From contig NZ_CP085193.1 of NCBI RefSeq assembly GCF_024298965.1, forward strand, positions 5,456,001 to 5,520,000: a stretch of 64,000 nt of DNA, given 5' to 3'. The translations under genes were made by a program, and so were the position numbers. Source of the DNA: Streptomyces rapamycinicus NRRL 5491 (GTDB lineage: Bacteria; Actinomycetota; Actinomycetes; Streptomycetales; Streptomycetaceae). Of the stretch, positions 7,176 to 15,445 are shown in pieces; positions within the stretch are counted from its first letter, which is position 1; every line of letters starts with the position of its first letter. The notes beneath the pieces are model-generated. The model was not told where the DNA came from and did not search any database. It saw only the letters and a list, made by a program, of their open reading frames with translations.

Positions 7176-7700
7176 TCAATTCAGCGGCAGCCACATGGTG
7201 ACGTCGTCCCGGAAGTCGTCGTCCGCGACCTTGATCGCGCCGGGCACCCGTCCGACCTCCTTGTAGCCGCACCGCTCGTAGAACAGGTCCGCCCCGCTGC
7301 CGCCGCGGCAGGTGAGCCGTATCCCCCGGATGCCGTCCATATCGCGCGCGGCGTCCTCGGCGGCCGCCATAAGGGCGCGGCCGTATCCCTTGCCCTGGTG
7401 GGAGGGGTGCACCATCACGGTGTAGAGCCAGCACCAGTGGCGCATCAGCCGGTGGGTGTTGAAGGTGAAGAAGGCGGTGGCGGCCACCGCGCCGTCCTCG
7501 TCGCGGCCGAGGAGCAGACGGGTCCGGCCCTCCGCCATCGCGGCGAGGTGCTTGAGCAGCTCGAGGCGTATGTCGTCCTTGACCACGGGCGGTACGAAGC
7601 CGACGGCGCCCCCCGCGTTCGAGACGTCGGTCCAGAGGGCGCAGACGGAGTCGAGCAGCTCGGGGGTGGTCTCGGGGTCGAGTTCACAGCGCAGGGGCAT
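7176..7700 (-). CDS. GNAT-family N-acetyltransferase
   Basis: A 174-residue protein with the GNAT core: the acetyl-CoA loop reads HPSHQGKGYGRALM (about residues 97-110, the Q/R-x-x-G-x-G/A signature), followed by the helix AAEDAARDM and the C-terminal strands LTCRGGSGADLFYERCGYKEVGR. Length and layout match small-molecule or protein acetyltransferases; the acceptor cannot be predicted. It starts at ATG 7700 and is transcribed alone between the DUF4229 and UdgX genes, with roughly 110-bp gaps on each side. Confidence 0.85.
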   Translation of the reverse strand: MPLRCELDPETTPELLDSVCALWTDVSNAGGAVGFVPPVVKDDIRLELLKHLAAMAEGRTRLLLGRDEDGAVAATAFFTFNTHRLMRHWCWLYTVMVHPSHQGKGYGRALMAAAEDAARDMDGIRGIRLTCRGGSGADLFYERCGYKEVGRVPGAIKVADDDFRDDVTMWLPLN

Positions 7701-7823
7701 GCGATCGACGATACCCAGGAGGTCTGTCGGCGCCCCCGCGCGGCCCGAGCGCCAGCGCGGCCCGAGCCCCCGAGCGCCCCGCGCGCCCGCGCCCCGAGAC
7801 CGTGCGCACCGCGGTCCGGCCGC

Positions 7824-8483
7824 TCAGCCCAGCGCCTCCCCCGCGACCCTCAGATCGGCCACCAGCCCCTCGTACACCGCGTCCCGGTCATCGGCCCGCA
7901 GCACCGCGGAGGGGTGGATCGTGGGGACGATCAGGGCGCCGCGCGCCGGTCCCGACGGGTCGCCCTCCAGCCGTGTGCCGCGCTGTTCGGTCACCCGGAA
8001 CGACGAACCCAGCAGCGCCTTCCCGGCCGTGGCGCCGAGCGCCACGACCACTTCGGGCTCGATCAGCTCCAGCTCGGCCTCCAGCCAGGGCCCGCAGGCG
8101 GAGAGCTCGCGCAGGCTCGGCGGCTTGTGGATGCGCCGCTTGCCGCGCTCGGGGACGTGGATGAACTTGAAGTGCTTGACCGCGTTGGTGATGTACGTCT
8201 CGTCCGGGTCGATCCCGGCCTCGTCCAGGGCCCGGTCGAGGACCTTGCCCGCCGGGCCCACGAAGGGCTTGCCCTGCCGGTCCTCCTGGTCGCCCGGCTG
8301 CTCGCCGACGAGCACGACCCGGGCGGCCGGGTCCCCGGCGCCGAAGACGGTCTGCGTGGTGTCGCGGTGCAGCGGGCAGCCGTGGCATCCGGCCGCCGCT
8401 TCCCGGAGCGCGCCGAGGTCGGCGCCCTCCGGGACGAAGGGGGCGGCGGTGTACGCGTCCTCGGGGCTCTTCGTACCGGCCAT
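7824..8483 (-). CDS. udgX: UdgX, uracil-DNA glycosylase that traps uracil sites
   Basis: A 219-residue member of the Fe-S uracil-DNA glycosylase superfamily. Motif A reads GEQPGDQEDRQGKPFVGPAG (residues 60-79), the form typical of UdgX, and the diagnostic R-loop KRRIH lies at 115-119. In mycobacterial UdgX the loop histidine forms a covalent bond with the DNA sugar after uracil is removed, so the protein stays attached at the site. Cys33, Cys36 and Cys130 are the visible Fe-S ligand candidates. Motif B reads TIHPSAVLR. It probably acts in repair of deaminated cytosine; its physiological use is still unsettled even in the model species. It begins 110 bp after the mqnE stop and may share that operon. 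Confidence 0.9.
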   Translation of the reverse strand: MAGTKSPEDAYTAAPFVPEGADLGALREAAAGCHGCPLHRDTTQTVFGAGDPAARVVLVGEQPGDQEDRQGKPFVGPAGKVLDRALDEAGIDPDETYITNAVKHFKFIHVPERGKRRIHKPPSLRELSACGPWLEAELELIEPEVVVALGATAGKALLGSSFRVTEQRGTRLEGDPSGPARGALIVPTIHPSAVLRADDRDAVYEGLVADLRVAGEALG

Positions 8484-8593
8484 GGCCCCCGAGTGCCCCG
8501 CCCGGCGGCCGTCAGACAGCGGCCGCCGGGCGGAGGGCGATACGGGTCACACCGGCGGTACGCCCGCGATGCGTGTCATGCCCGCCGTACGGA

Positions 8594-9772
8594 TCACACC
8601 CGCATCGGCTGCGGGCTCTCGCGGCGGGCCTGGTCCGGGCCCTCGAACTCGCGGATGACCTCGTAGCGGGTGTTCCGCTCCACCGGCCGGAACCCGGCGT
8701 CCCGGATCAGGTCGAGCAGATCGTCACGGGTGAGCTTGTTGGGCGTCCCGTAGGAGTCGGCGTCGTGGGTGATCTTGTACTCGACGACCGACCCGTCCAT
8801 GTCGTCCGCGCCGTGGTTGAGCGCGAGCTGCGCGGTCTGCACGCCGTGCATCACCCAGAAGACCTTGACGTGCGGCACGTTGTCGAAGAGCAGCCGCGAG
8901 ACCGCGAAGGTCTTCAGGGCCTCCGCGCCGGTGGCCATGGTGGTGCGGGCCTGAAGGCGGTTGCGGATCTTGCCGTCCTTCATGTCCACGAAGTCGTGCT
9001 GGTAGCGCAGCGGGATGAAGACCTGGAAGCCGCCGGTCTCGTCCTGGAGCTCACGCAGGCGCAGCACGTGGTCCACCCGGTGGCGGGGCTCCTCGATATG
9101 CCCGTAGAGCATCGTGCAGGGCGTCTTGAGCCCCTTCTCGTGCGCGAGCCGGTGGATGCGCGACCAGTCCTCCCAGTGGGTCTCGTGGTCGACGATGTGC
9201 TGCCGGATCTCCCAGTCGAAGATCTCGGCGCCGCCGCCGGTGAGCGACTCAAGTCCGGCGTCGATCAGCTCGTCGAGGATCTCCGAGGCCGGCATGGAGG
9301 AGATCTTCTCGAAGTGGTGGATCTCGGTGGCGGTGAACGCCTTGAGGGAGACCTGCGGAAGGGCCTCCTTGAGCGCCTTGAGCGACCGCGGGTAGTAGCG
9401 CCAGGGGAGGGTCGGGTGCAGGCCGTTGACGATGTGGAGCTCGGTGAGGTTCTCGTTCTCCATCGCCTTGGCGAGGCGGACGGCCTCCTCGATGCGCATC
9501 GTGTAGGCGTCCTTCTCGCCGGGCTTGCGCTGGAAGGAGCAGTAGGCGCAGGACGCGGTGCACACGTTCGTCATGTTGAGGTGACGGTTGACGTTGAAGT
9601 GCACGACGTCGCCGTTCTTACGGGTGCGCACCTCATGGGCGAGACCGCCCAGCCAGGCCAGATCGTCGGACTCGTAAAGGGCGATGCCGTCCTCCCGCGA
9701 GAGCCGCTCGCCCGCGCGGACCTTCTGCTCCAACTCCCTCTTGAAACCCGCGTCGTGTGTGGTCCCCGTCAC
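8594..9772 (-). CDS. mqnE: Aminofutalosine synthase MqnE
   Basis: A 392-residue radical-SAM enzyme that joins 3-[(1-carboxyvinyl)oxy]benzoate to the adenosyl part of SAM, giving aminofutalosine, an early step of the futalosine route to menaquinone. The cluster motif CTASCAYC (CxxxCxxC) lies near residue 70, preceded by NVNRHLNMTNVC as in all MqnE/MqnC proteins. GLHPTLPW and the ARTTMATGAEALKTFAVSRLLFDN region fit the TIM-barrel core. The start is GTG 9772. It is next to the Lrp regulator and udgX, with the later menaquinone genes 1.5 kb upstream, so the region is a menaquinone locus split by small genes. Confidence 0.95.
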   Translation of the reverse strand: MTGTTHDAGFKRELEQKVRAGERLSREDGIALYESDDLAWLGGLAHEVRTRKNGDVVHFNVNRHLNMTNVCTASCAYCSFQRKPGEKDAYTMRIEEAVRLAKAMENENLTELHIVNGLHPTLPWRYYPRSLKALKEALPQVSLKAFTATEIHHFEKISSMPASEILDELIDAGLESLTGGGAEIFDWEIRQHIVDHETHWEDWSRIHRLAHEKGLKTPCTMLYGHIEEPRHRVDHVLRLRELQDETGGFQVFIPLRYQHDFVDMKDGKIRNRLQARTTMATGAEALKTFAVSRLLFDNVPHVKVFWVMHGVQTAQLALNHGADDMDGSVVEYKITHDADSYGTPNKLTRDDLLDLIRDAGFRPVERNTRYEVIREFEGPDQARRESPQPMRV

Positions 9773-9817
9773 CCCGGTCGCCTCCCATACGTCTGCTGAT
9801 GTCAGCCTTCGCCGAGA

Positions 9818-10279
9818 CTACGCCTCGATGTCCTCGGGAAGCTCGCCGACCCGGTTTTCCCACTTCGTGGACAGCACGATCGTGGTCCGGGTGCGGGAGA
9901 CGCCCTTGGTGCCGGAGAGCCGGCGGATGGTCCGCTCCAGGCCGTCCACGTCGGATGCGCGCACCTTGAGCATGTAGGAGTCGTCGCCCGCGATGAACCA
10001 GCAGTCCTCGATCTCGGCGAGTTCGCGCAACCGGTGGGCCACCTCCTCGTGGTCGGTGGCGTCCGAGAGCTGGATGCCGATCAGCGCGGTGACGCCGAGG
10101 CCCAGGGAGGCGGCGTCCACGGTCGCGCGATAGCCGGTGATCACCCCGGCGGCCTCCAGGCGGTTGATCCGGTCCGTGACGCTGGGCCCGGAGAGGCCGA
10201 CGAGCCTGCCGAGCTCCGCGTAGGAGGCCCGGCCGTTCTCCCGCAGGGCCTGGATGAGCTGCCTGTCCACCGCGTCCAT
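9818..10279 (-). CDS. Lrp/AsnC-family transcriptional regulator
   Basis: A protein of about 153 residues with an N-terminal helix-turn-helix (MDAVDRQLIQALRENGRASYAELGRLVGLSGPSVTDRINRLE; residues 1-45) and a C-terminal RAM/AsnC effector domain (about 65-140; GITALIGIQL-type strand and IEDCWFIAGDDSYMLKV). Such proteins form octamers and bind amino acids. An in-frame GTG six bases upstream (10285) is an equally possible start and is closer to the GGAAGG site. It is divergent from the small Arg-rich ORF at 10404; the 120-bp gap has a TAGAAT box and a CAGGGC/GCCCTG hairpin. The target regulon is unknown. Confidence 0.85.
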   Translation of the reverse strand: MDAVDRQLIQALRENGRASYAELGRLVGLSGPSVTDRINRLEAAGVITGYRATVDAASLGLGVTALIGIQLSDATDHEEVAHRLRELAEIEDCWFIAGDDSYMLKVRASDVDGLERTIRRLSGTKGVSRTRTTIVLSTKWENRVGELPEDIEA

Positions 10280-10403
10280 AAGCACGTACGCCTTCCATTA
10301 TTCAAAGTTCGAGCGAGATTACATGTAGAATCTAAGGCATCAGGGCCACAAGCCCTGTAAATCTTTTAGGCGATCGACCATCCCTCAGGAGATGAGACTC
10401 ACC

Positions 10404-10568
10404 GTGTACACGATCGAGGGCCTTGAGGCCCGCATGCTCGAGCTGCGGGACCTGGCCAACCGCTCGCGTGCAGCCCGTACCACCGACCGGCCCGTCTCCC
10501 GCGCGGCCCGCCGTGCGGCCGTCGTCGCGGCCCGCACCGCGCGCACCAGGCGGCGCTGGACCCGCTAG
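10404..10568 (+). CDS. 54-residue arginine-rich protein
   Basis: A small ORF, MYTIEGLEARMLELRDLANR then a tail with about a dozen arginines (AARRAAVVAARTARTRRRWTR). GTG 10404 follows AGGAG by 12 bases; ATG 10392 is in frame but sits directly on the AGGAG. The acidic helical front and strongly basic tail suggest nucleic-acid or ribosome binding, but no family is recognised. I recall a similar small conserved ORF between lrp and ubiX in other Streptomyces. Its TAG overlaps the stop of ubiX on the opposite strand within a single CTAG. Confidence 0.6.
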   Translation: MYTIEGLEARMLELRDLANRSRAARTTDRPVSRAARRAAVVAARTARTRRRWTR

Positions 10569-11296
10569 GCCGCTCCCCGGTCCCGGTCCCCACCGAGTTC
10601 CCCCTCCCACCGGCGGTACAGCTTGTGCGGCACCCCTGCCGCGTCCAGCACCCGCCCCGCGACGAAGTCCACCAGATCCTGGATGTGCGTCGCCCCCGCG
10701 TAGAACGCCGGCGAGGCGGGCAGCACCACCGCGCCCGCCTCGTCCAGCGTCACCAGAGCCTTCAGCGTCTGTCCGCTCAGCGGTGTCTCGCGCACCGCCA
10801 CCACGAGCTTGCGCCGCTCCTTGAGCGTGACGCTCGCGGCCCGCTGGAGCAGATCCTTCGACAGCCCGAGCGCCACCCCGGCCACACACGCGGTGCTCGC
10901 CGGGACGATCAGCATCCCCTTGGCCGGATACGAGCCGGAGGACGGCCCGGCCGCCAGGTCCCCGGGCGCCCAGTGGGACACGTCCGCCACCTCGGCGGGC
11001 ACCTCGAAGGCGTCGGGCGTGCCGTCCGCGCCGCGCGCCAGCCAGCGGCACAGATCGTCGCGCCAGTGGGCGTCCCGGAACCCGATCCCCGTCTCGTCCA
11101 GCAGCGTCAGCCGTGACGCCCGGCTGACCACCAGGTCGACCGCCTCGCCCGCCGCCAGCAGCGCGCGCAGCACCGAGGCGGCGTACGGCGTCCCGGACGC
11201 GCCGGACACACCGACCACCCAGGGACGGCGCCCGCTCACTTCTTCGTGCGGCCCGTACGGCTCATGCGGCCCGTAAGGCTCGTGCGGCGTCTCCAC
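10565..11296 (-). CDS. ubiX: UbiX/MqnM flavin prenyltransferase
   Basis: A 243-residue protein that makes prenylated FMN, the cofactor of UbiD-type decarboxylases, from FMN and dimethylallyl phosphate. Visible signatures are VGVSGASGTPYAASVLRAL (phosphate-binding loop, residues 28-46), GSYPAKGMLIVPASTACVAGVALGLS and the C-terminal KERRKLVVAVRETPL. The N-terminal PHEPYG repeats are an extra tail not needed by the family. It lies 25 bp after mqnP and serves the MqnL decarboxylase encoded at the head of the same operon. Its end overlaps the small plus-strand gene by 4 bp. Confidence 0.92.
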   Translation of the reverse strand: METPHEPYGPHEPYGPHEEVSGRRPWVVGVSGASGTPYAASVLRALLAAGEAVDLVVSRASRLTLLDETGIGFRDAHWRDDLCRWLARGADGTPDAFEVPAEVADVSHWAPGDLAAGPSSGSYPAKGMLIVPASTACVAGVALGLSKDLLQRAASVTLKERRKLVVAVRETPLSGQTLKALVTLDEAGAVVLPASPAFYAGATHIQDLVDFVAGRVLDAAGVPHKLYRRWEGELGGDRDRGAA

Positions 11297-11320
11297 GTCA
11301 CCGAGCCTATCCGGCGGGTC

Positions 11321-12244
11321 TCACAGGCCGAGGCCCCGCACCACCAGGTCGAGGAGCGCGCAGCAGAACAGGGCGATCCCGATGAAGCCGTTGACCGTGA
11401 AGAAGGCGCGGTTCAGCCGGGACAGATCGCCCGGCCGCACGATGGTGTGCTCGTACGCGAACGCCGCCGCGACGATCGCCAGCCCGGCCCAGAAGAACGC
11501 CCCGGCGTCCGTGGCCAGCGCGTACCAGACCAGCAGGGCCGTGGTGACCACATGGCAGACGCGCGCCCCGTAGAGCGCGCCCGCGATACCGAAGCGGGCC
11601 GGCACCGACCGCACCCCGTGCGCCCGGTCGGCCGCCACGTCCTGGCAGGCGTAGATCAGGTCGAAGCCGCCGATCCAGATGCCGATCGCGAGCCCCAGGA
11701 CGGCCGCGTCCCACGACCATTCGCCGGTGACCCCGATCCAGGCGCCGACCGGGCCGATGGCCTGGGCCACGCCCAGGATGGCGTGCGGATAGTCGGTGAA
11801 CCGCTTGCCGTACGGATAGACCACCATCGGCACCACCGCGATCGGCGCCAGCGCCAGGCAGAGCGGGTTCAGGAGCGCCGCCGAGCCCAGGAAGACGGCG
11901 AGCGCGATGAGGGCGCCGGTCCACGCGGTGCGCACCGACACGGCGCCGGTGACCAGCTCACGGCCGGCGGTGCGCGGATTGCGGGCGTCGATCTCGCGGT
12001 CGATGATCCGGTTGCAGGCCATGGCGAAGGTGCGCATGCCCACCATGGCGATCGTGATCAGCAGCAGCCGCGTCCAGTGGACGGTGCCGTCCCACAGGTG
12101 CATCGCGGTCAGCGCGGCGATGTAGGCGAAGGGCAGCGCGAAGACCGAGTGCTCGATCATCACCAGCCGCAGAAACGCGCGGACCCGGCCGGGCGGCGCC
12201 GGTTCGGGGCCGAAGAGATCGGGGGTCGCGGAATCGGCGCTCAC
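11321..12244 (-). CDS. mqnP: UbiA-family prenyltransferase MqnP
   Basis: A 307-residue membrane prenyltransferase that attaches the isoprenoid chain to the futalosine-derived naphthoate. The two Asp-rich motifs are NRIIDREIDARN (about 91-102) and DLIYACQDVAADRAHG (about 208-223), set in eight or nine transmembrane helices. GTG 12244 overlaps the TGA of mqnL (CTGTGA) and has AAGGAG eight bases upstream, so the long upstream extension of the frame is not used. It is the middle gene of mqnL-mqnP-ubiX. The pairing with MqnL and UbiX supports menaquinone rather than ubiquinone. Confidence 0.92.
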   Translation of the reverse strand: MSADSATPDLFGPEPAPPGRVRAFLRLVMIEHSVFALPFAYIAALTAMHLWDGTVHWTRLLLITIAMVGMRTFAMACNRIIDREIDARNPRTAGRELVTGAVSVRTAWTGALIALAVFLGSAALLNPLCLALAPIAVVPMVVYPYGKRFTDYPHAILGVAQAIGPVGAWIGVTGEWSWDAAVLGLAIGIWIGGFDLIYACQDVAADRAHGVRSVPARFGIAGALYGARVCHVVTTALLVWYALATDAGAFFWAGLAIVAAAFAYEHTIVRPGDLSRLNRAFFTVNGFIGIALFCCALLDLVVRGLGL

Positions 12245-13692
12245 AGCCCGTACTCCTTCCATCGCTTTGTCACCCGATCGGCGGTCTCCGGATCGGACAT
12301 GACCATGCGCGGCCATCCGCCGTCGCGCGTATAGCCCTCCTCGGGCCATTTCGCGGTGGCGTCGATGCCCGCCTTACCGCCCCAGAACTGCTGGTACGAG
12401 GCGTGGTCGAGATGGTCGACGGGGCCTTCGACCACGGTCAGATCGCGGGCGTAGTCGGTGTTCCCCAAAGCGCGCCAGGAAACCTCGTGCAGATCGTGGA
12501 CATCGCAGTCGGCGTCGACCACGACGATCAGCTTGGTGAGCGACATCATGTGGGCGCCCCAGATGGCGTGCATCACCTTCTGCGCGTGTTTGGGGTACTT
12601 CTTGTCGATCGAGACGATCGCGCAGTTGTGGAACCCGCCGGACTCGGGGAGGTGGTAGTCCACGATGTCCGGGATGATGATCTTGAGCAGTGGGAGGAAG
12701 AACCGCTCGGTCGCCCTCCCCAGCGGTCCGTCCTCGGTCGGCGGACGGCCCACCACGATGGACTGGAGCAGCGGCCGCCGCCGCATCGTCACACAGTCGA
12801 TGGTCAGGGCCGGGAACGGCTCCTGGGGCGTGTAGAAGCCCGTATGGTCGCCGAACGGGCCCTCCGGCAGCGTCTTCCCGGGCTCCAGCCAGCCCTCGAT
12901 GACGACCTCTGCGGCCGCCGGGACCTGGAGCGGCACCGTCTTGCAGTCGACCATCTCGACCCGCCGGCCCTGGACGAACCCCGCGAAGAGGTACTCGTCG
13001 ATGTCGCCGGGCAGCGGCGCGGTCGCGGCGTAGGTCACGGCGGGCGGCGCGCCGAAGGCGATCGCCACCGGGAGCTTCTCCCCGCGCCGGGCGGCCACTT
13101 GGTAGTGGTTGCGGCTGTCCTTGTGGATCTGCCAGTGCATGCCGATGGTGCGGCGGTCATGGCGCTGGAGGCGGTAGAGGCCGAGGTTGCGCACCCCGGT
13201 CTCCGGGTGCTTGGTGTGGGTCAGGCCGAGGTTGAAGAACGACCCGCCGTCCTCGGGCCAGGTGAACAGCGCCGGAAGCTGGTCCAGATCGACGTCCTCA
13301 CCGGTGCGGACCACCTCCTGGACGGGCGCCTCCTTCACCTTCCGCGGCGGCACATGGGCCACCGAGCCCAGCTTCCCGAACGCCTCGCGCAGGCCCACGA
13401 ACCCCTGCGGCAGTTCGGGCTTGACCAGCCCGCCGATCTTCTCGCTGATCTCGTCGTACGAGCGCAGTCCCAGCGCCTTCAGGAGGCGGCGGTCGGTGCC
13501 GAAGACATTCATGGCCAGCGGCATCGCCGAGCCCTTGACGTTCTCGAAGAGCAGCGCGGGGCCGCCCGCCTTGTTGACCCTGTCGACGATCTCCCCGACC
13601 TCGAGATGGGGATCGACCTCGGCCTTGACCCTCTTGAGGTCGCCTTCCCTGTCGAGCGCCCGCAGAAAGGAACGAAGATCGTCATAAGCCAT
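12241..13692 (-). CDS. mqnL: UbiD-family menaquinone decarboxylase MqnL
   Basis: A 483-residue prenyl-FMN-dependent decarboxylase of the UbiD family, acting on the naphthoate intermediate of the futalosine menaquinone pathway. Family signatures include GIMHWQIHKDSRNHY-like substrate loop (here IGMHWQIHKDSRNH), the catalytic-site stretch EGPFGDHTGFYTP with the conserved Glu-Asp, and PLLKIIIPDIVDYHLPESG. Full length. It heads the mqnL-mqnP-ubiX operon; the start ATG at 13692 lies 90 bp from the divergent PLDc_N gene, and the shared promoter region is in that gap. Confidence 0.93.
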   Translation of the reverse strand: MAYDDLRSFLRALDREGDLKRVKAEVDPHLEVGEIVDRVNKAGGPALLFENVKGSAMPLAMNVFGTDRRLLKALGLRSYDEISEKIGGLVKPELPQGFVGLREAFGKLGSVAHVPPRKVKEAPVQEVVRTGEDVDLDQLPALFTWPEDGGSFFNLGLTHTKHPETGVRNLGLYRLQRHDRRTIGMHWQIHKDSRNHYQVAARRGEKLPVAIAFGAPPAVTYAATAPLPGDIDEYLFAGFVQGRRVEMVDCKTVPLQVPAAAEVVIEGWLEPGKTLPEGPFGDHTGFYTPQEPFPALTIDCVTMRRRPLLQSIVVGRPPTEDGPLGRATERFFLPLLKIIIPDIVDYHLPESGGFHNCAIVSIDKKYPKHAQKVMHAIWGAHMMSLTKLIVVVDADCDVHDLHEVSWRALGNTDYARDLTVVEGPVDHLDHASYQQFWGGKAGIDATAKWPEEGYTRDGGWPRMVMSDPETADRVTKRWKEYGL

Positions 13693-13782
13693 ACGTCCCA
13701 GTATCCGGTACGCACTACCCTGGTCCCGTAACTGGGGGCCCGAGCCACCGCCCCGAACACCACACGCAGGGGGAATCGCCTC

Positions 13783-14265
13783 ATGCTACGGGTGCTGATG
13801 ATCCTGGTGCCGCTGGCACTGAGCATCTACGCGTTCATCGACTGCATCACCACCGACGAACAGGACATCCGCTATATCCCCAAGCCCATCTGGGCGATCC
13901 TCGTCCTGCTGTTCCCCGTCGTGGGCTCCGTCTCCTGGCTTATCGCGGGCCGCAAGCGCGCCGCCTCCGGAGGCACCGGCCGGCCCGGCGTCCGGCGCAC
14001 GGGCGGCGGCGCGGGCGGCTGGGTCGCGCCGGACGACAACCCCGAGTTCCTCAAGTCCCTGAACGACAAGGGGCACAAGCACGACCCGAACGAACCGGCC
14101 GACACGCCCGGTGGCCGCGAGAGCGACGAGGAGCGGCTGAAGGACTGGGAGGCCGACCTCCGCCGCCGCGAGGAGGAGCTGCGCCGCAAGGGCGAGGGGC
14201 CGGGCTCCGGTTCGGGTTCCGGCTCCGGGTCCGGTCCGGAGGACACCCCGCCGGCCACGTCCTGA
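13783..14265 (+). CDS. PLDc_N-type two-helix membrane protein
   Basis: A 160-residue protein with two transmembrane helices (about 3-21 and 36-55) containing the phospholipase D nuclease N-terminal signature [24 protein letters not shown], here without any nuclease domain. The rest is cytoplasmic, charged and probably helical ([27 protein letters not shown]), ending in a Gly-Ser repeat (GSGSGSGSG). Such proteins are widespread in actinobacteria and of unknown function. The ATG has GCAGGGGG upstream. It is divergent from mqnL and convergent with ccsB, with a perfect terminator between. Confidence 0.8.
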   Translation: MLRVLMILVPLALSIYAFIDCITTDEQDIRYIPKPIWAILVLLFPVVGSVSWLIAGRKRAASGGTGRPGVRRTGGGAGGWVAPDDNPEFLKSLNDKGHKHDPNEPADTPGGRESDEERLKDWEADLRRREEELRRKGEGPGSGSGSGSGSGPEDTPPATS

Positions 14266-14294
14266 GGCGCGGCCAGGCGGCCGGAGAAGCGCGA

Positions 14295-14338
14295 CGACGG
14301 CCGGTTCCCCCGACATGAGTCGGGGGAACCGGCCGTCG
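14295..14338. terminator. Perfect bidirectional terminator
   Basis: A 20-bp perfect stem (14295-14314 with 14319-14338) with a 4-nt ATGA loop separates the plus-strand PLDc_N gene from the minus-strand cytochrome c operon. Confidence 0.85.
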
Positions 14339-14350
14339 CGTTGTGCGGTG

Positions 14351-15445
14351 TCAGACCCCGGCGTAGGAGTGCTTGCCGGTGATGAAGATGTTGACGCCGT
14401 AGTAGTTGAACAGGTAGCAGCCGAAGGCGATCAGCGCCAGGTAGGCGGCCTTGCGGCCCTTCCAGCCCGCGGTGGCGCGGGCGTGCAGGTAGCAGGCGTA
14501 GGCGACCCAGGTGATGAAGGACCAGACCTCCTTGGGGTCCCAGCCCCAGTAGCGGCCCCAGGCGGCCTCGGCCCAGATCGCGCCCGCGATGATCGTGAAG
14601 GTCCACAGCGGGAAGATCGTGGCGTTGATCCGGTACGCGAACTTGTCCAGCGACGCCGCCGAGGGCACCCGCTCCAGAACGGACTTGGCGAACCGGCCGA
14701 ACTGCTTGCCCTCCGGGTTCTCCAGCTGGACCTCGTAGCGGTCGCGGAAGAGGTAGAGCAGCGTGGCGACGGCCCCGATGTAGAGCGAGGCGCCGGAGAC
14801 GATCGCGCAGCTGACGTGGATCCACAGCCAGTACGAGTGCAGGGCCGGAACCAACTGGTCGCTCGCGGTGTACAAGACAGAGACGGCGAGACCGAGGTCG
14901 AGGAGGACCGTGGTGACGAGGGGCAGCCCGATCCAGCGCACATTCTTCTTCAGCGCCAGCAGCACGAGATACGTGGCCACCGCGACCATGGCGAAGGTCG
15001 TGGAGAACTCGTACATGTTGCCCCACGGCGCCCGCTGCACCGACAGCGCGCGGAAGAGGACGCCCACGGCATGAAAGAGGAAGGCCAGTACGGTCAGGCC
15101 CACCGCGATCCGGCCGTACACATCGCCCTGTTCGGTGCCGCCCGCGGCGCCCGGTCCGTCCGGGACGTCGCGGCTGCCCGCCGCGGAGCGGGTGACGATC
15201 TTCGGCCGGTCCAGGACGGCGGTGCCACCGCCCTGCCCGCCGACCCGCACGGTCACCTTGGCGCGCTGGGCGGCCTCGGCCTCGGTGGTGATCGCGGCGG
15301 CGGTGCGGCCGACGGCGCTGCGGCTGCCGAACACCCACTCGGCGATATGCGCCAGGAAGGCGAGGGTGTAGACCGCCATCGCCGAGTAGATCAGCACGTT
15401 GCTGTAATGAGCCAGGTTCTCGTTGACTTCGGCGGCGAGGTTCAC
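14351..15445 (-). CDS. ccsB: Cytochrome c biogenesis protein CcsB (haem handling, CcsA type)
   Basis: A 364-residue integral membrane protein of the system II cytochrome c synthetase. The tryptophan-rich haem-binding WWD stretch reads WGRYWGWDPKEVWSFITW (about residues 290-307), and conserved histidines flank it (FLFHAVG, LHSYWLWIHV). Together with ResB it carries haem to the outer face of the membrane and attaches it to apocytochrome c. A roughly 60-residue Gly/Ala-rich cytoplasmic insert follows the first helix, as in other Streptomyces. It overlaps the resB stop by 4 bp and is the last gene of the resA-ccdA-resB-ccsB operon. Confidence 0.93.
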   Translation of the reverse strand: MNLAAEVNENLAHYSNVLIYSAMAVYTLAFLAHIAEWVFGSRSAVGRTAAAITTEAEAAQRAKVTVRVGGQGGGTAVLDRPKIVTRSAAGSRDVPDGPGAAGGTEQGDVYGRIAVGLTVLAFLFHAVGVLFRALSVQRAPWGNMYEFSTTFAMVAVATYLVLLALKKNVRWIGLPLVTTVLLDLGLAVSVLYTASDQLVPALHSYWLWIHVSCAIVSGASLYIGAVATLLYLFRDRYEVQLENPEGKQFGRFAKSVLERVPSAASLDKFAYRINATIFPLWTFTIIAGAIWAEAAWGRYWGWDPKEVWSFITWVAYACYLHARATAGWKGRKAAYLALIAFGCYLFNYYGVNIFITGKHSYAGV

